This document shows, one piece after another, positions 24,801 through 32,651 of a stretch of DNA of 49,345 bases. This DNA comes from Verrucomicrobiota bacterium (GTDB lineage Bacteria > Verrucomicrobiota > Verrucomicrobiia > Limisphaerales > UBA9464), in NCBI GenBank assembly GCA_025360495.1, contig JANYCC010000163.1, positions 1-49,345 of the forward strand, in the 5' to 3' direction. The first letter of the stretch is position 1, and each line of letters begins with the position of its first letter. Made by a program: the position numbers and the translations under genes. Below the pieces are notes generated by a model. The model worked only from the letters and a program-made list of their open reading frames with translations, did no database searches and was not told the origin of the DNA.

Positions 24801-25639
24801 GACCCGTCCCTCTCCACCTGCTCCGGGCTCATGTAGAGCGGCGTGCCGATCACCTGGTCAAACCGGGTGTGAATCGTCGGATCGGTGAGTTGATGTTGCC
24901 GGGTCGCTTTGGCCACCCCAAAATCGATCACCTTGGGGACTCCCGCGTCCGCCGGACCGTCGCCCTGGGTCACCAGGATATTGGAGGGCTTCAGATCCCG
25001 GTGAATGATCCCCTTCTGGTGGGCGTGCTGCACGGCATGGCAGACTTCGATGACCAACTTCAGACGTTCCTGGATGGGCAGGTTCCCCCGGTCGCAGTGA
25101 TCGGTGATCCGGATCCCACGCACCAGTTCCATGGCGAAAAAGGGACGCCCAAATCGCGTGGCTCCGGCGTCGAGAACGCGGGCGATATTGGGGTGCTCCA
25201 TCAGGGCCAGGGCCTGGCGTTCCTGCTCAAAGCGGACCATCACCTCCTGCGTATCCATTCCCAGCTTGATGATCTTCAGGGCCACCCGCCGACGCACCGG
25301 CCGTTCCTGCTCCGCCACCCAGACCACCCCGAATCCGCCTTCCCCAATCTGTTCCACCAGCCGATAGGGTCCGATGCGTTCCCCCGCTTGCTCCGGCTTC
25401 AGACGGGCCAACTCAGCGGCAACCCCGGGATCATCCGGACGCGGCGTTCGATCAACAACGGGCGTCTTTTCAAGGAATTCGTCCGCACTGTCGTAGGCGA
25501 ACAGGAGCTCCCTCAGCCGTTCGCGCAATCCGGCATCCGCCCCGCAGAATCCTTCGACGAACGCGTCCCGCGCTTCCCGTGATGGCTGATCAATCGCCTG
25601 GTTGAAGGCAGCCTCGATTCGCTGAAGGCGGGGGTCCAT
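21878..25639 (-). CDS. Ser/Thr protein kinase with TM and leucine-rich repeats
   Basis: A 1253-aa eukaryotic-type kinase. ATG 25639 (MDPRLQRIEAAF) is preferred over the track's TTG start ten codons upstream. A helical N-terminal region precedes the kinase domain: GEGGFGVVW near residue 100, VALKIIKLG, HRDLKPSNILV near 215, DFGVAKA and GTPLYMSPEQV. A TM segment (about 425-450, VAVAAALVVGLTASVW) is followed by a coiled-coil and TPR-like part, then many LRR units such as LAGMPLGVLNCDE and LRGMPLEVLAIEYLPINDLSAL (about 640-1060), probably periplasmic sensors, and a TPR-like tail. All catalytic residues seem present. It precedes the ECF sigma gene by 42 bp and likely controls it. Confidence 0.95.
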   Translation of the reverse strand: MDPRLQRIEAAFNQAIDQPSREARDAFVEGFCGADAGLRERLRELLFAYDSADEFLEKTPVVDRTPRPDDPGVAAELARLKPEQAGERIGPYRLVEQIGEGGFGVVWVAEQERPVRRRVALKIIKLGMDTQEVMVRFEQERQALALMEHPNIARVLDAGATRFGRPFFAMELVRGIRITDHCDRGNLPIQERLKLVIEVCHAVQHAHQKGIIHRDLKPSNILVTQGDGPADAGVPKVIDFGVAKATRQHQLTDPTIHTRFDQVIGTPLYMSPEQVERDGSDLDTRSDIYSLGVLLYELLAGRTPFDPQEFLKAGYDEMRRVIREREPQRPSTFLSTLGADVRTKLARCRRLDGVKLISTLRGDLDWIVMKALEKDRTRRYETANELAMDLQRHLDDEPVLARPASRLYRFQRLARRNKFSVSAAVAVAAALVVGLTASVWQAARAEHQATRARSEAERAVTAERRTRAVLEDLRATAPAFAELARTLVAREQFDGAIDKLDYALKLRPDSAEYLGAKADLLQCQLRLAEAAAAYRAVLVLAPDDLRAKSNAALCDRLLAASADPRALARENLGELFVAMQTEHRSAAELMRVGRLLNEEKKVLLAYWLERLKTLPIPPETPLENRLTMRSDGLLALDLSETKITDLRPLAGMPLGVLNCDECVGIEELGPLHGMPLKELSVRRTHLSDLSPLMSLSGLERLYATGTKITNLAALHGLPLKELSIGGTGVADLAPLRGMPLEVLAIEYLPINDLSALSETKLRKLFATAVLAKDLSPLADLPLETLSIQDAPYVRDLGFLLKMPLRELSLHGCDQSSGFSVLSRLPTLEVLVLPIGSPNLPEAEYAAISALRTHPGIRQLDSVRPSGPGSLKLVRPKDRFWREWDRQARFLGPLRKAGGRVTLDRTFPDGTWSVTIQDQAVSDLTCLTGAPISVLVLSNTKVADLTPLEGMPLRFLSVQNGKVTDVRPLIGLPLTSLFLDGGAAGMNVGVLAEIPTLERITLPPDPLNLEALRNLPKLKYLSFEFDGTEQLPSMSSAQFWKQPLSAEKLAEEGRFAEAADSLEERLREGRSLDERMVWFLLAAVEVAGRDHPRYRATCAAMVKRFKDTGVVNEADSTAKVCLLAPDSGVAAADIAAIIESARGLEGDADLRHWFFLTSGLNEYRAGHWARAAEQLNRMDIPWPPSKAAASVLFAMIRHQQNDREGARAGLQEARQQILPQWRGKAGDPDWLVARLLLQEAEKLIGGPALEMGVK

Positions 25640-25901
25640 CAAGGAGAGGAGGCACCATCCGGCCGCCAATACGAGATCAACTGCCGGGAATCTGCGCGTC
25701 GGATTCCCGCGTTCCCTTCACGGAAACGGCGGGTGCGGAAGTGGTCCTTGGGCCCACACACCGCTCACGAACCCCCCCCTCACCCGTGCTGCATCCCCAC
25801 CCGGATGATCCGTCAAGTCCCCGCACCTGCCGGGTTTACAATGCGAATGATCCCAGCCAATGTCCCCCGCACGGGAGGCCGGGCTTCCCCTTTTTGAGCG
25901 C
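25640..25901. other. Divergent kinase-bioB spacer
   Basis: A 262-bp region between the divergent kinase and bioB starts. It includes C-rich stretches and a TACAAT sequence near bioB. I see no repeat element or small gene. Confidence 0.4.
25837..25842 (+). promoter_or_regulatory. Candidate bioB -10 element (TACAAT)
   Basis: TACAAT at 25837-25842 is a good -10 hexamer 60 bp before the chosen bioB ATG. The sequence 17-18 bp upstream (CAAGTC/TCAAGT) is a poor -35, so the call is weak. No BirA-like operator was recognised. Confidence 0.3.
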
Positions 25902-26903
25902 ATGACTGCTGATATCCGACACGATTGGTCGCTGGACGAATTGCAGGCGACCCATGACATCCCCTTGCTGGAACTCGTGTTCCGGGCGGCGTCCGTCCAC
26001 CGGCAATTCCATGACCCGGCGGAGATGCAGGTCAGCAAGCTGATCTCGATCAAGACCGGGGCCTGTCCTGAAGACTGTTCGTATTGCGCCCAATCGTCCC
26101 GTTACAGCACCGGCATCGACCCCGCCGGCCTGATGGACAAGGATCGGGTGTTGGAAATCGCGGTGCGGGCCCGGGAAGCCGGCGTGTCCCGCGTCTGCCT
26201 GGGTGCAGCTTGGCGAAGCGTGCGCGATGGCGAGCAATTCGACCGCGTGCTGGAGATGGTCCGGTCGGTGACCGACCTGGGATTGGAAGTCTGTTGCACG
26301 CTGGGGATGCTCTCCGAGGACCAGGCCCGACGCCTCGAACACGCCGGTCTTTACGCCTATAATCATAATGTCGATTCGTCCGCCGAGTTTTACGAGACGA
26401 TCATCACGACCCGCACGTACGCCGATCGGTTGGAGACCCTGGCCAATGTCCGGAAGACCCATCTCACCATGTGCTCGGGCGGGATCATCGGCCTTGGGGA
26501 AACCGTCTTGGACCGCCTCAAAATGCTCCAGACCCTGTCGTCGATCCGGCCCCATCCGGAATCGGTGCCGATCAACATCCTCAGCAAGGTGGTCGGAACG
26601 CCGCTCGCCGGGCAGGCCGATGTCCCGGTCTGGGAGGTGATCCGGATGATCGCCACCACCCGGTTGGTGATGCCCGCCTCGGACGTGCGACTCACGGCGG
26701 GTCGGGTGAAATTGGATCAGACGGCGCAGGCGCTTTGTTTCCTGGCGGGTGCCAATTCGATCTTCTCGAGTGAGACCGAGTTCATGCTGACCAAGGCGGT
26801 GCCGTCGCCGAGTTATGATGCCGACCGGGTCCTGCTGGAGGCACTGGGGATGCGGATGCGCGAGCCCTTCCAGCACGGCCAGGCCGTGACCGTTTGCGGT
26901 TGA
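25902..26903 (+). CDS. bioB: Biotin synthase
   Basis: BioB inserts sulfur into dethiobiotin, the last step of biotin synthesis, in the cytoplasm. ATG 25902 gives 333 aa; it places nine residues before the conserved Trp region, as in E. coli, whereas the track start adds 14 residues. The radical SAM motif is CPEDCSYC (Cys55, Cys59, Cys62). The [2Fe-2S] cluster ligands are expected in [11 protein letters not shown] and THLTMCSGG, with the arginine ligand in [17 protein letters not shown] is also conserved. No other bio gene is nearby. It is convergent with the SDR gene 61 bp downstream. Confidence 0.96.
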   Translation: MTADIRHDWSLDELQATHDIPLLELVFRAASVHRQFHDPAEMQVSKLISIKTGACPEDCSYCAQSSRYSTGIDPAGLMDKDRVLEIAVRAREAGVSRVCLGAAWRSVRDGEQFDRVLEMVRSVTDLGLEVCCTLGMLSEDQARRLEHAGLYAYNHNVDSSAEFYETIITTRTYADRLETLANVRKTHLTMCSGGIIGLGETVLDRLKMLQTLSSIRPHPESVPINILSKVVGTPLAGQADVPVWEVIRMIATTRLVMPASDVRLTAGRVKLDQTAQALCFLAGANSIFSSETEFMLTKAVPSPSYDADRVLLEALGMRMREPFQHGQAVTVCG

Positions 26904-26964
26904 CCTCTCGGAAGGAGCCTGACCACGGATTCCACGGATTCCGGAGAGCCAGGCTGATTCCCCT
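26904..26964. other. Convergent spacer bioB/SDR
   Basis: A 61-bp region between convergent stops. It contains CCACGGATTCCACGGATTCCGG, two tandem CCACGGATT units resembling the CACGGATGA units at 6486, and weak AGCCTG/CAGGCT complementarity. It might act as a bidirectional terminator, but no clear stem plus T-run is visible. Confidence 0.35.
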
Positions 26965-27768
26965 TCAACCGGGCGGTTCCAGTCGCACCTGGCCGTCGCT
27001 CACCCCCCAGCCTCCATCCACGGCGATCACCTGGCCGGTGACAAACCGACTTTCCTCAGACAAGAGCCATACAACCGCGGCATCCAAGTCCTCCGGTCGC
27101 CCGATCCGACCGCCATCCAACGGCTGTTTGGTGCGGATGAAATCCAGGATGGCGACGTCTCCTTGGGCCCGCTGGGACATCGGGGTGGCGACCAAGCCTG
27201 GGGCGAGCACATTGAAACGGAGCCCGTTCGCGGCGTAGTAGGCGGCGGCTGAACGGGTGAGCCCGACGATGGCGGCTTTGGCCGCGGCGTAGGCGTGCGT
27301 GGCAAAGAAACGTGGGGACGGCGAGGAACCCAGGACGGATCCGCAATTCACCACACTCCCGCCCCCGCCCTGTTCCAAGAACGCCTGCACGGCCGCCCGG
27401 TTGGAGTTGAAAACCGTCGTGAGGTTGAGGTTGAGCGTATGGTCCCAACCCTCCGCGGTGATCTCGTGCAACGGACCGTCCCCTTGCCGCCGACCGCTTC
27501 CGCCCGCCACATGGTACAGGCCATGGAAACCTCCGAATTCAACCCGGGCCGTCCGGATTGCCTCGACCGCAGTGTGCCTTTCGATGGCGTCCGACGTCAG
27601 CACCCGCACGGCCGATCCCAATTCGGTGGCCAGGGCGTTCGCCTTGTCCGGATCGCGACCGACGGACACCACTCGCGCGCCGGCCCGGACGCAGGCCCGC
27701 GTGGCCGAGAGACCCAGACCGCTGGTGCCGCCGATCACCACGATGCACTTGTCGGAAAGAACGGCCAT
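26965..27768 (-). CDS. Short-chain dehydrogenase/reductase (SDR)
   Basis: A classical SDR NAD(P)-dependent oxidoreductase. Starting from ATG 27768 the product is 267 aa (MAVLSDKCIVVIGGTSGLGL), with the cofactor motif GGTSGLG at 13-19, the NAG-equivalent YHVAGG, and the catalytic set Ser in NCGSVLGSS with Tyr160-x3-Lys164 in YAAAK. The FabG-like C-terminus has RIGRPEDLDAAVVWLLSEESRFVTGQVIAVDGGW. The eight-codon extension to 27792 is possible but less typical. It lies downstream of the receiver-domain gene, separated by a structured spacer. The substrate is unknown; glucose dehydrogenase-like or 3-oxoacyl-ACP reductase-like functions are both plausible. Confidence 0.93.
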   Translation of the reverse strand: MAVLSDKCIVVIGGTSGLGLSATRACVRAGARVVSVGRDPDKANALATELGSAVRVLTSDAIERHTAVEAIRTARVEFGGFHGLYHVAGGSGRRQGDGPLHEITAEGWDHTLNLNLTTVFNSNRAAVQAFLEQGGGGSVVNCGSVLGSSPSPRFFATHAYAAAKAAIVGLTRSAAAYYAANGLRFNVLAPGLVATPMSQRAQGDVAILDFIRTKQPLDGGRIGRPEDLDAAVVWLLSEESRFVTGQVIAVDGGWGVSDGQVRLEPPG

Positions 27769-27812
27769 GAGAGGTTGATGATGACGGGGCATCGACCGGT
27801 GGGCGAGTCCCC

Positions 27813-27893
27813 AAAAGAAGGGCGCCGGTCATTCCGGGCCCTGCCGGGGTGGGACTGACGGCAGCAACCAAAACAGAACAACCGGCGCCAAAA
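27813..27893 (-). terminator. Nested hairpin downstream of receiver gene
   Basis: On the minus strand GGCGCCGGT and ACCGGCGCC (27881-27889 and 27821-27829) can form a 9-bp outer stem enclosing an inner CTGCCG/CGGCAG stem. TTCTTTT follows directly. It lies just past the receiver gene and before the SDR gene. It may be a terminator or another structured RNA. The loop is long, so confidence is limited. Confidence 0.4.
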
Positions 27894-27913
27894 AGGGCCG
27901 CATGCGGGCTTGT

Positions 27914-28372
27914 TTATCCGACGGACACCCGGATCGGGCGATGTTCGGCCAGGCGTTTTGCGCGGAATCCGGGATCCTCCTGCACCAACCGGAGCAAGAC
28001 TTCGGAAAGCGCCGCGATGGCCAGGGGTTTTTCGCAGACTGCCAGCACCCCGGCCTGGGCGGCCGCCGCGTACACGTCGCCATGCACGCTGAGCAACACC
28101 ACCCCCACCGCCGGGTTGACCTGTTGCAATCCGCTCAAAACCTCCCAACCCCCGCGCTGCGGCCGGTTCACGTCCAGAAGCACCAAGTCAAAAAGACCGG
28201 CGGCATACCGGTGCACGCCGTCCGATCCATCCCCCACGGAACTCACCTCGAATCCCTCGCACTCCAACGCCATCCGGAGCGATTCCCTCACTTCGGGATC
28301 CGACTCGATCAGGAGAAGTTGCCCCCGCCTGGAGCGCACCGGAACCGATGGGATGGCCGCGGGAGCGGTCAT
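27914..28372 (-). CDS. Stand-alone response regulator receiver protein
   Basis: A 152-aa CheY-like single receiver domain. LLLIESDPE supplies acidic residues (Glu23, Asp25), FDLVLLDVNRP the phosphoacceptor Asp67, VVLLSVHG the Ser/Thr switch position and AVCEKPL Lys115. The first acidic pair is E/D with a Ser between, not the usual DD. There is no output domain, so it must act through a protein partner. No histidine kinase is adjacent on this strand; the nearest, at 29098, is divergent and has its own NtrC-like partner. ATG 28372 gives a short Pro/Arg-rich leader. Confidence 0.88.
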   Translation of the reverse strand: MTAPAAIPSVPVRSRRGQLLLIESDPEVRESLRMALECEGFEVSSVGDGSDGVHRYAAGLFDLVLLDVNRPQRGGWEVLSGLQQVNPAVGVVLLSVHGDVYAAAAQAGVLAVCEKPLAIAALSEVLLRLVQEDPGFRAKRLAEHRPIRVSVG

Positions 28373-28396
28373 GGGGGGATCACCCGGGGATGCCGG

Positions 28397-28660
28397 TCAG
28401 GCCCCGCGGTGGGCCGGAGCCGTTTTCCGCGACGCGCTCTTCGGCGCCGGGGCCCCCTTGTGGGACTTGGGTTTGCTGACCCGTTTGTGAGGCTTGGCCT
28501 TGGACTTCTTGGCCGATTTCGCGGCCGGCTTGGACGGTGCGCTCAGCGGCGGATTTCCACCCGGCGGATTTCCACCCGGCGAAACGGGGGCCTCTTCGGC
28601 CATTGCCAGCCCCCCGACGGAGAGCGCGATCGAAACCAAAATCATTCGGATTGTTTTCAT
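28397..28660 (-). CDS. Lys/Pro/Ala-rich exported protein
   Basis: An 87-aa protein that begins at ATG 28660, not at the track start 116 codons earlier. The first about 21 residues (MKTIRMILVSIALSVGG then LAMA) form a Sec signal peptide with likely cleavage after AMA. The mature part is a low-complexity chain with GGNPPGGNPP and runs of Lys, Pro, Ala and Ser (AAKSAKKSKAKPHKR), strongly basic, somewhat histone H1-tail-like in composition. It probably binds polyanions or the cell surface. No homologous family is recognised. The receiver gene follows 24 bp downstream on the same strand. Confidence 0.7.
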   Translation of the reverse strand: MKTIRMILVSIALSVGGLAMAEEAPVSPGGNPPGGNPPLSAPSKPAAKSAKKSKAKPHKRVSKPKSHKGAPAPKSASRKTAPAHRGA

Positions 28661-29097
28661 GGAGACAGAGCTTAGCTCGAATCGCAAATCGGGCGCAACG
28701 GCGGGTCTCCTCCAATGGGGCCAACCCTCATGACGATCCAACCTCTCGTCGGTGATCCCGCGCCGCCAGCAAACAGGCCGGACAGCGCAGAGGTTTCCCG
28801 CCGCTGCGGCCGAAGGCGTGATACGCCGTCGACGAAGAAGGGACACGCGAACGCCGTGCCAAGAGTCCCGACCGGAAGACCCCCGCCAATTCCGCCCGAA
28901 TCCGCGAACTTTTTGCGGGGGCGCATCGGGCGATCGGCCAGTTGATTGCCACTTTGGAAAGGGATTGGCCATGCGACCGGGTTTTGCCGGCCCCGCCATG
29001 AAACCCATGGGACGGGTTGCGCAGTGGGGTTTGGGGTGCGTCTTGAAGTTCGTCCCTGACGCACCGGCCCGCTCGGGTGCACACTCAACCCCAACGG
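28661..29097. other. Divergent spacer before histidine kinase
   Basis: A 437-bp region between the divergent Lys-rich gene and the histidine kinase. ORFs spanning it change frame and lack known motifs. A weak -24/-12-like sequence is at 28935-28950. Short stems such as CCGCTGCGGCCGAAGGCG occur but no repeat family was identified. Confidence 0.5.
28935..28950 (+). promoter_or_regulatory. Weak sigma-54-like -24/-12 candidate
   Basis: CGGCCAGTTGATTGCC has the invariant GG and GC at 12-bp separation and a perfect TTGC, but other -24 bases differ from TGGCAC. It lies about 150 bp before the histidine kinase that is cotranscribed with an NtrC-type activator. Chance occurrence is quite possible. 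Confidence 0.2.
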
Positions 29098-30462
29098 ATG
29101 CTACTCAACGTCAACCGCCGGATCACGGTGTTCGCCCTGGCGCTGGCGGCCGCAGGGGCCACGCTGGTGTGGGCCGGGGGCATCGCCTGGCTCACTGCGC
29201 GCCAACTCGGCGGCCAGCTTTCCGAGGAACAGGTCCAAAGCTTCAAGATCGGTGACGAATTCAACGCCGATCTCCGACAGGTCCAAAGCCTCATGGTCCG
29301 CTGCGAAATCCAGCGCGACGCCGAGCCGGTCCGCCAGTTCGAGACCGCCCAACGCCGCCTCGATGAATGGCTCGCCGAACAGGAGAAACGCATCTCCCGC
29401 CCGCTCGAACGCCAGTTGCTCAATGAGATCGACGCGGTTTATGACCGCTATTCCAGCGAGGCCCACCGCCTGATCGACCAGATCGGCACCAACGCCTCGG
29501 CGACGGAAATCGCCCCTTACCGGCTCAAGGTGGACGAAAGCATGAAGGAACTGGGGGAACTCGACAGCCGTCTGCTGGCCGCCCACGAACAGGCCCTGGT
29601 CGATGCCGTGGATGCTTCGCGCGCCCGGATGCGCCTTCTCCAGTGGATCATTTTGGGATCCCTTTTCTCCATCATCACGCTGGTGACCTTTCTCGCCGTC
29701 CTCGTCTGGCGCGATCTCATCCAACCGCTCCGACTGCAATTGGTCGAATCCCAGGACCTGATCAGCCAACAGGAGAAACTCGCCTCCCTCGGGGTCCTGG
29801 CCGCGGGGGTCGCCCATGAGATCCGCAATCCCCTGACCGCCATCAAAGCCCGGCTGTACACCCAACAGAAGGCGCTCGCCTCCGGTTCCACAGCCGCCGA
29901 ACATTCGCTCATCATCAGCCGGGAGATCGACCGTCTGGAACAGATCGTCCGCGGTTTTCTCGACTTCGCACGCCCGGCCGAACCCAGTCCCGAACCGCTC
30001 GAAGCCCAGGCTTTTCTTCGCGAAGTCCGCGACCTGCTCGCCCCGGCGTGGGAGGTCGACGGCGTCCGGATCGAGGTGGAATCCGATGCACCCATCCCGT
30101 TCGACGGCGACCGCGCCCAACTCAAGCAGGTGCTCATCAACCTCGTCCGCAATGCCGTCGAGGCCGCCGGGCCCCGCACCATCGTCCGGCTCCGCGCCCG
30201 CACCGCGCAGGCCCGTCTCCGGGGCGTCCTTGTCCCGGTCGTCATCCTCGAGGTCATCGACCAGGGACCCGGCATCCCACCCGAGGCGCGGGACCGGTTG
30301 TTCGATCCCTTCTTCACCACCAAGGAGGATGGCACCGGGCTCGGACTCAGCATCGCCGCCCGCATCGTCGAGAAACACGGCGGGGCCCTCGAATACCAGA
30401 CCGACCCCGGGGTGGGCACCACGTTCGGGGTGGTGCTCCCCCATCTCGCCAAGCCGACCTGA
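29098..30462 (+). CDS. Sensor histidine kinase
   Basis: A 454-aa membrane sensor kinase. I use ATG 29098; the track begins seven codons earlier at a GTG. TM1 lies about residues 8-32, a helical periplasmic sensor at 33-180 (charged, probably a four-helix bundle) and TM2 about 181-204. No convincing HAMP is present. The HisKA H-box is GVAHEIRNPLTAIKA with His240, the N-box LKQVLINLVRNAVEA, and the G boxes DQGPGIPPEARDRLFDPF and GTGLGLSIAARI. It ends 19 bp before the NtrC-type regulator, its obvious partner. The stimulus is unknown. Confidence 0.95.
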   Translation: MLLNVNRRITVFALALAAAGATLVWAGGIAWLTARQLGGQLSEEQVQSFKIGDEFNADLRQVQSLMVRCEIQRDAEPVRQFETAQRRLDEWLAEQEKRISRPLERQLLNEIDAVYDRYSSEAHRLIDQIGTNASATEIAPYRLKVDESMKELGELDSRLLAAHEQALVDAVDASRARMRLLQWIILGSLFSIITLVTFLAVLVWRDLIQPLRLQLVESQDLISQQEKLASLGVLAAGVAHEIRNPLTAIKARLYTQQKALASGSTAAEHSLIISREIDRLEQIVRGFLDFARPAEPSPEPLEAQAFLREVRDLLAPAWEVDGVRIEVESDAPIPFDGDRAQLKQVLINLVRNAVEAAGPRTIVRLRARTAQARLRGVLVPVVILEVIDQGPGIPPEARDRLFDPFFTTKEDGTGLGLSIAARIVEKHGGALEYQTDPGVGTTFGVVLPHLAKPT

Positions 30463-30481
30463 TCCCGCCAACCTCCGTCCC

Positions 30482-31918
30482 ATGAACCGTCCGTCCCGGG
30501 TCCTGCTGATCGAAGACGATGCCAGTCTCGGGTCCGCCTTGGAGGCGGTGCTCGGCGCCGAGGGCTACCTGGTCACGGCCACCCGCCGGGGCGACGAAGG
30601 ATGCCAGCAGGCGCAGGCGACCCGTTTCGATGCCGTGTTGACCGACCTCCGCCTTCCGGGGATGGGAGGACTCGAGGTCGTGCGCCGCCTTCATGCCGCG
30701 TGGCCGACGCTCCCGATCATCCTGATGACCGCGCATGGGACCACCGACACCGCGATCGAAGCCATCAAGTTGGGGGCCTATGATTACCTGCTCAAACCGT
30801 TTGAAATGGATGAATTGCTGGTGCTGATCGAACGGGCGATCGACCAGGGCGAACATGCCGCCGACGCGTTGGTCTTGGGCGGGACCCCGACCACCCCGGG
30901 GGCCATCGTGGGCACCAGCCGCGCGATGCAGTCCATTTACAAGGAGATCGGCCGGATCGCCACCAAGCCGGTCAACGTGCTCATCCGCGGGGAGACCGGG
31001 ACGGGCAAGGAACTCATCGCGCGCGCCATCTTCCAACACGGGGACCGTTCGCGGGCGCCGTTTGTCGCGGTGAATTGCGCGGCGATCCCGGAGACTTTGC
31101 TGGAGAGTGAACTTTTCGGGCACGAACGCGGGGCCTTCACCGGTGCGGTGGAACGGAGGATCGGCCGGTTCGAACAGGCCGACACCGGCACGCTGTTCCT
31201 CGACGAGATTGGCGAGATGGGGGCGAGCACGCAGGCCAAGTTATTGCGGGTGCTCCAGGAACGCACCTTCCAGCGACTCGGCGGACGCGAGGCGATCGCC
31301 GTGGACGTGCGGGTGATCGCGGCCACGCAGGTGAACCTGGAGGAGGCGATCGTGGCCAAGACCTTTCGCGAGGACCTGTTTTACCGGCTCAACCAGTTCA
31401 CCATCTCCTTGCCGCCTTTGCGCGAGCGGGCGGAGGACATCCCGTCGCTGGCCACGCATTTTCTCCAAAAACACAGCCAATCACTGGGTATTGCGGCACC
31501 GTCGGTCGCGCCCGAGGCGTTCGAGGCCCTGCGCGGTTACTCCTGGCCGGGCAACATCCGGGAACTGGAGAACGTCGTCCGACAGGCCCTCCTGCAGGCG
31601 GGAAACCATGCGGTCACGGCGGGCCATTTCCGCCAGGTGTTGGCCGCCGCCCAACGCCCGGCCACGTCCACCACGGAGTCCTTCAGCCAGGTGGTCGCCG
31701 ATGTCCTCGCAGGTGCTCAACGGGGCGAGGTCGTGGATTCCTATGATGTGTTGGTGCGGCGTTTGGAACGGGAACTCTTCTCCCAAGCCATTCTCCTGGC
31801 GGGGGGCAACCAGGCCAAGGCGGCCCGTTGGCTGGGGATCTCGCGCGTCACCATGCGCGAAAAACTCCGCCAATACGGCCTTAAGGAATCACCGGACGCC
31901 CCCGAAATCCTCGGGTGA
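30482..31918 (+). CDS. NtrC-family sigma-54 response regulator
   Basis: A 478-aa sigma-54 activator. The receiver has IEDD near residues 10-13, phosphoacceptor Asp55 in LTDLRLPG and LKPF. The AAA+ domain has Walker A GETGTGKE at 170-177, GAFTGA at 217-222 that contacts sigma-54, LFLDEIGEMG Walker B and FREDLFYRLN. A Fis-type helix-turn-helix at the end (GGNQAKAARWLGISRVTMREKL) binds enhancers. It follows the sensor kinase after 19 bp, and its TGA overlaps the next gene's GTG start. Target promoters are unknown. Confidence 0.97.
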   Translation: MNRPSRVLLIEDDASLGSALEAVLGAEGYLVTATRRGDEGCQQAQATRFDAVLTDLRLPGMGGLEVVRRLHAAWPTLPIILMTAHGTTDTAIEAIKLGAYDYLLKPFEMDELLVLIERAIDQGEHAADALVLGGTPTTPGAIVGTSRAMQSIYKEIGRIATKPVNVLIRGETGTGKELIARAIFQHGDRSRAPFVAVNCAAIPETLLESELFGHERGAFTGAVERRIGRFEQADTGTLFLDEIGEMGASTQAKLLRVLQERTFQRLGGREAIAVDVRVIAATQVNLEEAIVAKTFREDLFYRLNQFTISLPPLRERAEDIPSLATHFLQKHSQSLGIAAPSVAPEAFEALRGYSWPGNIRELENVVRQALLQAGNHAVTAGHFRQVLAAAQRPATSTTESFSQVVADVLAGAQRGEVVDSYDVLVRRLERELFSQAILLAGGNQAKAARWLGISRVTMREKLRQYGLKESPDAPEILG

Positions 31919-32478
31919 GGATTCGAGTGGATGAAGCACCCATCGTTCACGTGAACCTCTTAGCCGAACTCAGCCAGGCGGCCGCGAAACGGGAACTTCG
32001 GTTCCTCGTCATCGGTGGTTTTGCCGTCGCGGCCCATGGGTACGGTCGCACCACCCGGGACGTGGACATCGTTGTCTGCCGCGAGGATCGCGCCGCATGG
32101 TTGACCCTGCTCAGCGGGCTCGGCTACGCGCCCTGGCACGATGGCGGATCCTTCCTCCAGTTTCACGGGCCGCCGGACTCGCTTCCCCTGGATGCGATGT
32201 TGGCGAATTCCGACACCTTTGCGAAACTGATGGCCGGCGCGCAATCCACGGTGCTCGAGGAAACCCAGGTGCTCGTGCCGGATCTGCCCAGTCTGTTGGC
32301 AATGAAACTTCATGCGTTGAAACATGGGGGCCTGAACCGTCAGTTCTCCGACCTCGACGACATCCTCCAGTTGCTTTCGGTCAACCGGATCAACCCGAGG
32401 GCACCCGAGATCCGCGCCCTCTTCGAGCGTTACGGCAGCCCGGAACACTATGAGCGAGTCCTCAAAGCCCTCGGCTGA
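31915..32478 (+). CDS. Nucleotidyltransferase-fold protein (AbiEii/MNT-like)
   Basis: A 187-aa protein with the nucleotidyltransferase signature GGFAVAAHGYGRTTRDVDIVV: the GG at 34-35 and Asp49/Asp51 metal ligands are intact. Such proteins are often toxin or regulatory NTases, and some are unassigned. LLAMKLHALKHGG resembles the helical region seen in related NTases (KLxALxxR). The GTG at 31915 overlaps the NtrC gene stop (GTGA), so translation is probably coupled. Alternative GTGs at 31927 and 31951 would shorten the start. The 63-aa gene overlaps its 3' end by 29 bp. Linkage to a two-component pair is unusual. Confidence 0.85.
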   Translation: MRIRVDEAPIVHVNLLAELSQAAAKRELRFLVIGGFAVAAHGYGRTTRDVDIVVCREDRAAWLTLLSGLGYAPWHDGGSFLQFHGPPDSLPLDAMLANSDTFAKLMAGAQSTVLEETQVLVPDLPSLLAMKLHALKHGGLNRQFSDLDDILQLLSVNRINPRAPEIRALFERYGSPEHYERVLKALG

Positions 32479-32641
32479 TCAGTTCGTCCAACTGGGCCCG
32501 GTCCCCGACTTCGAACTTCCCGATTGGTCGGGCAAGGATCGCACCCCGCCGCCCATGACCCTCGATCAGTTGTATGCGATGAGCGTCGCCCGGCATCCCA
32601 AGCCCGAATGGAAGCCCCCGTTGCCGGAATTCATCCTTTGA
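32450..32641 (+). CDS. Hypothetical 63-aa protein overlapping NTase gene
   Basis: A small acidic-to-neutral, Pro-rich protein starting MSESSKPSADQFVQLG and ending PPLPEFIL, with no TM and no family I recognise. Its ATG lies inside the NTase gene in another frame, a 29-bp overlap that suggests coexpression. It could be a partner or antidote of the NTase, but it does not resemble AbiEi or MNT antitoxins. Codon use is compatible with a real gene (G/C third positions), but shortness limits confidence. Confidence 0.6.
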   Translation: MSESSKPSADQFVQLGPVPDFELPDWSGKDRTPPPMTLDQLYAMSVARHPKPEWKPPLPEFIL

Positions 32642-32651
32642 GCCTCGCACC

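Noticed and set aside
24299-25582. 427-aa plus-strand ORF
   Set aside because: Antisense to the kinase catalytic domain. No independent signal.
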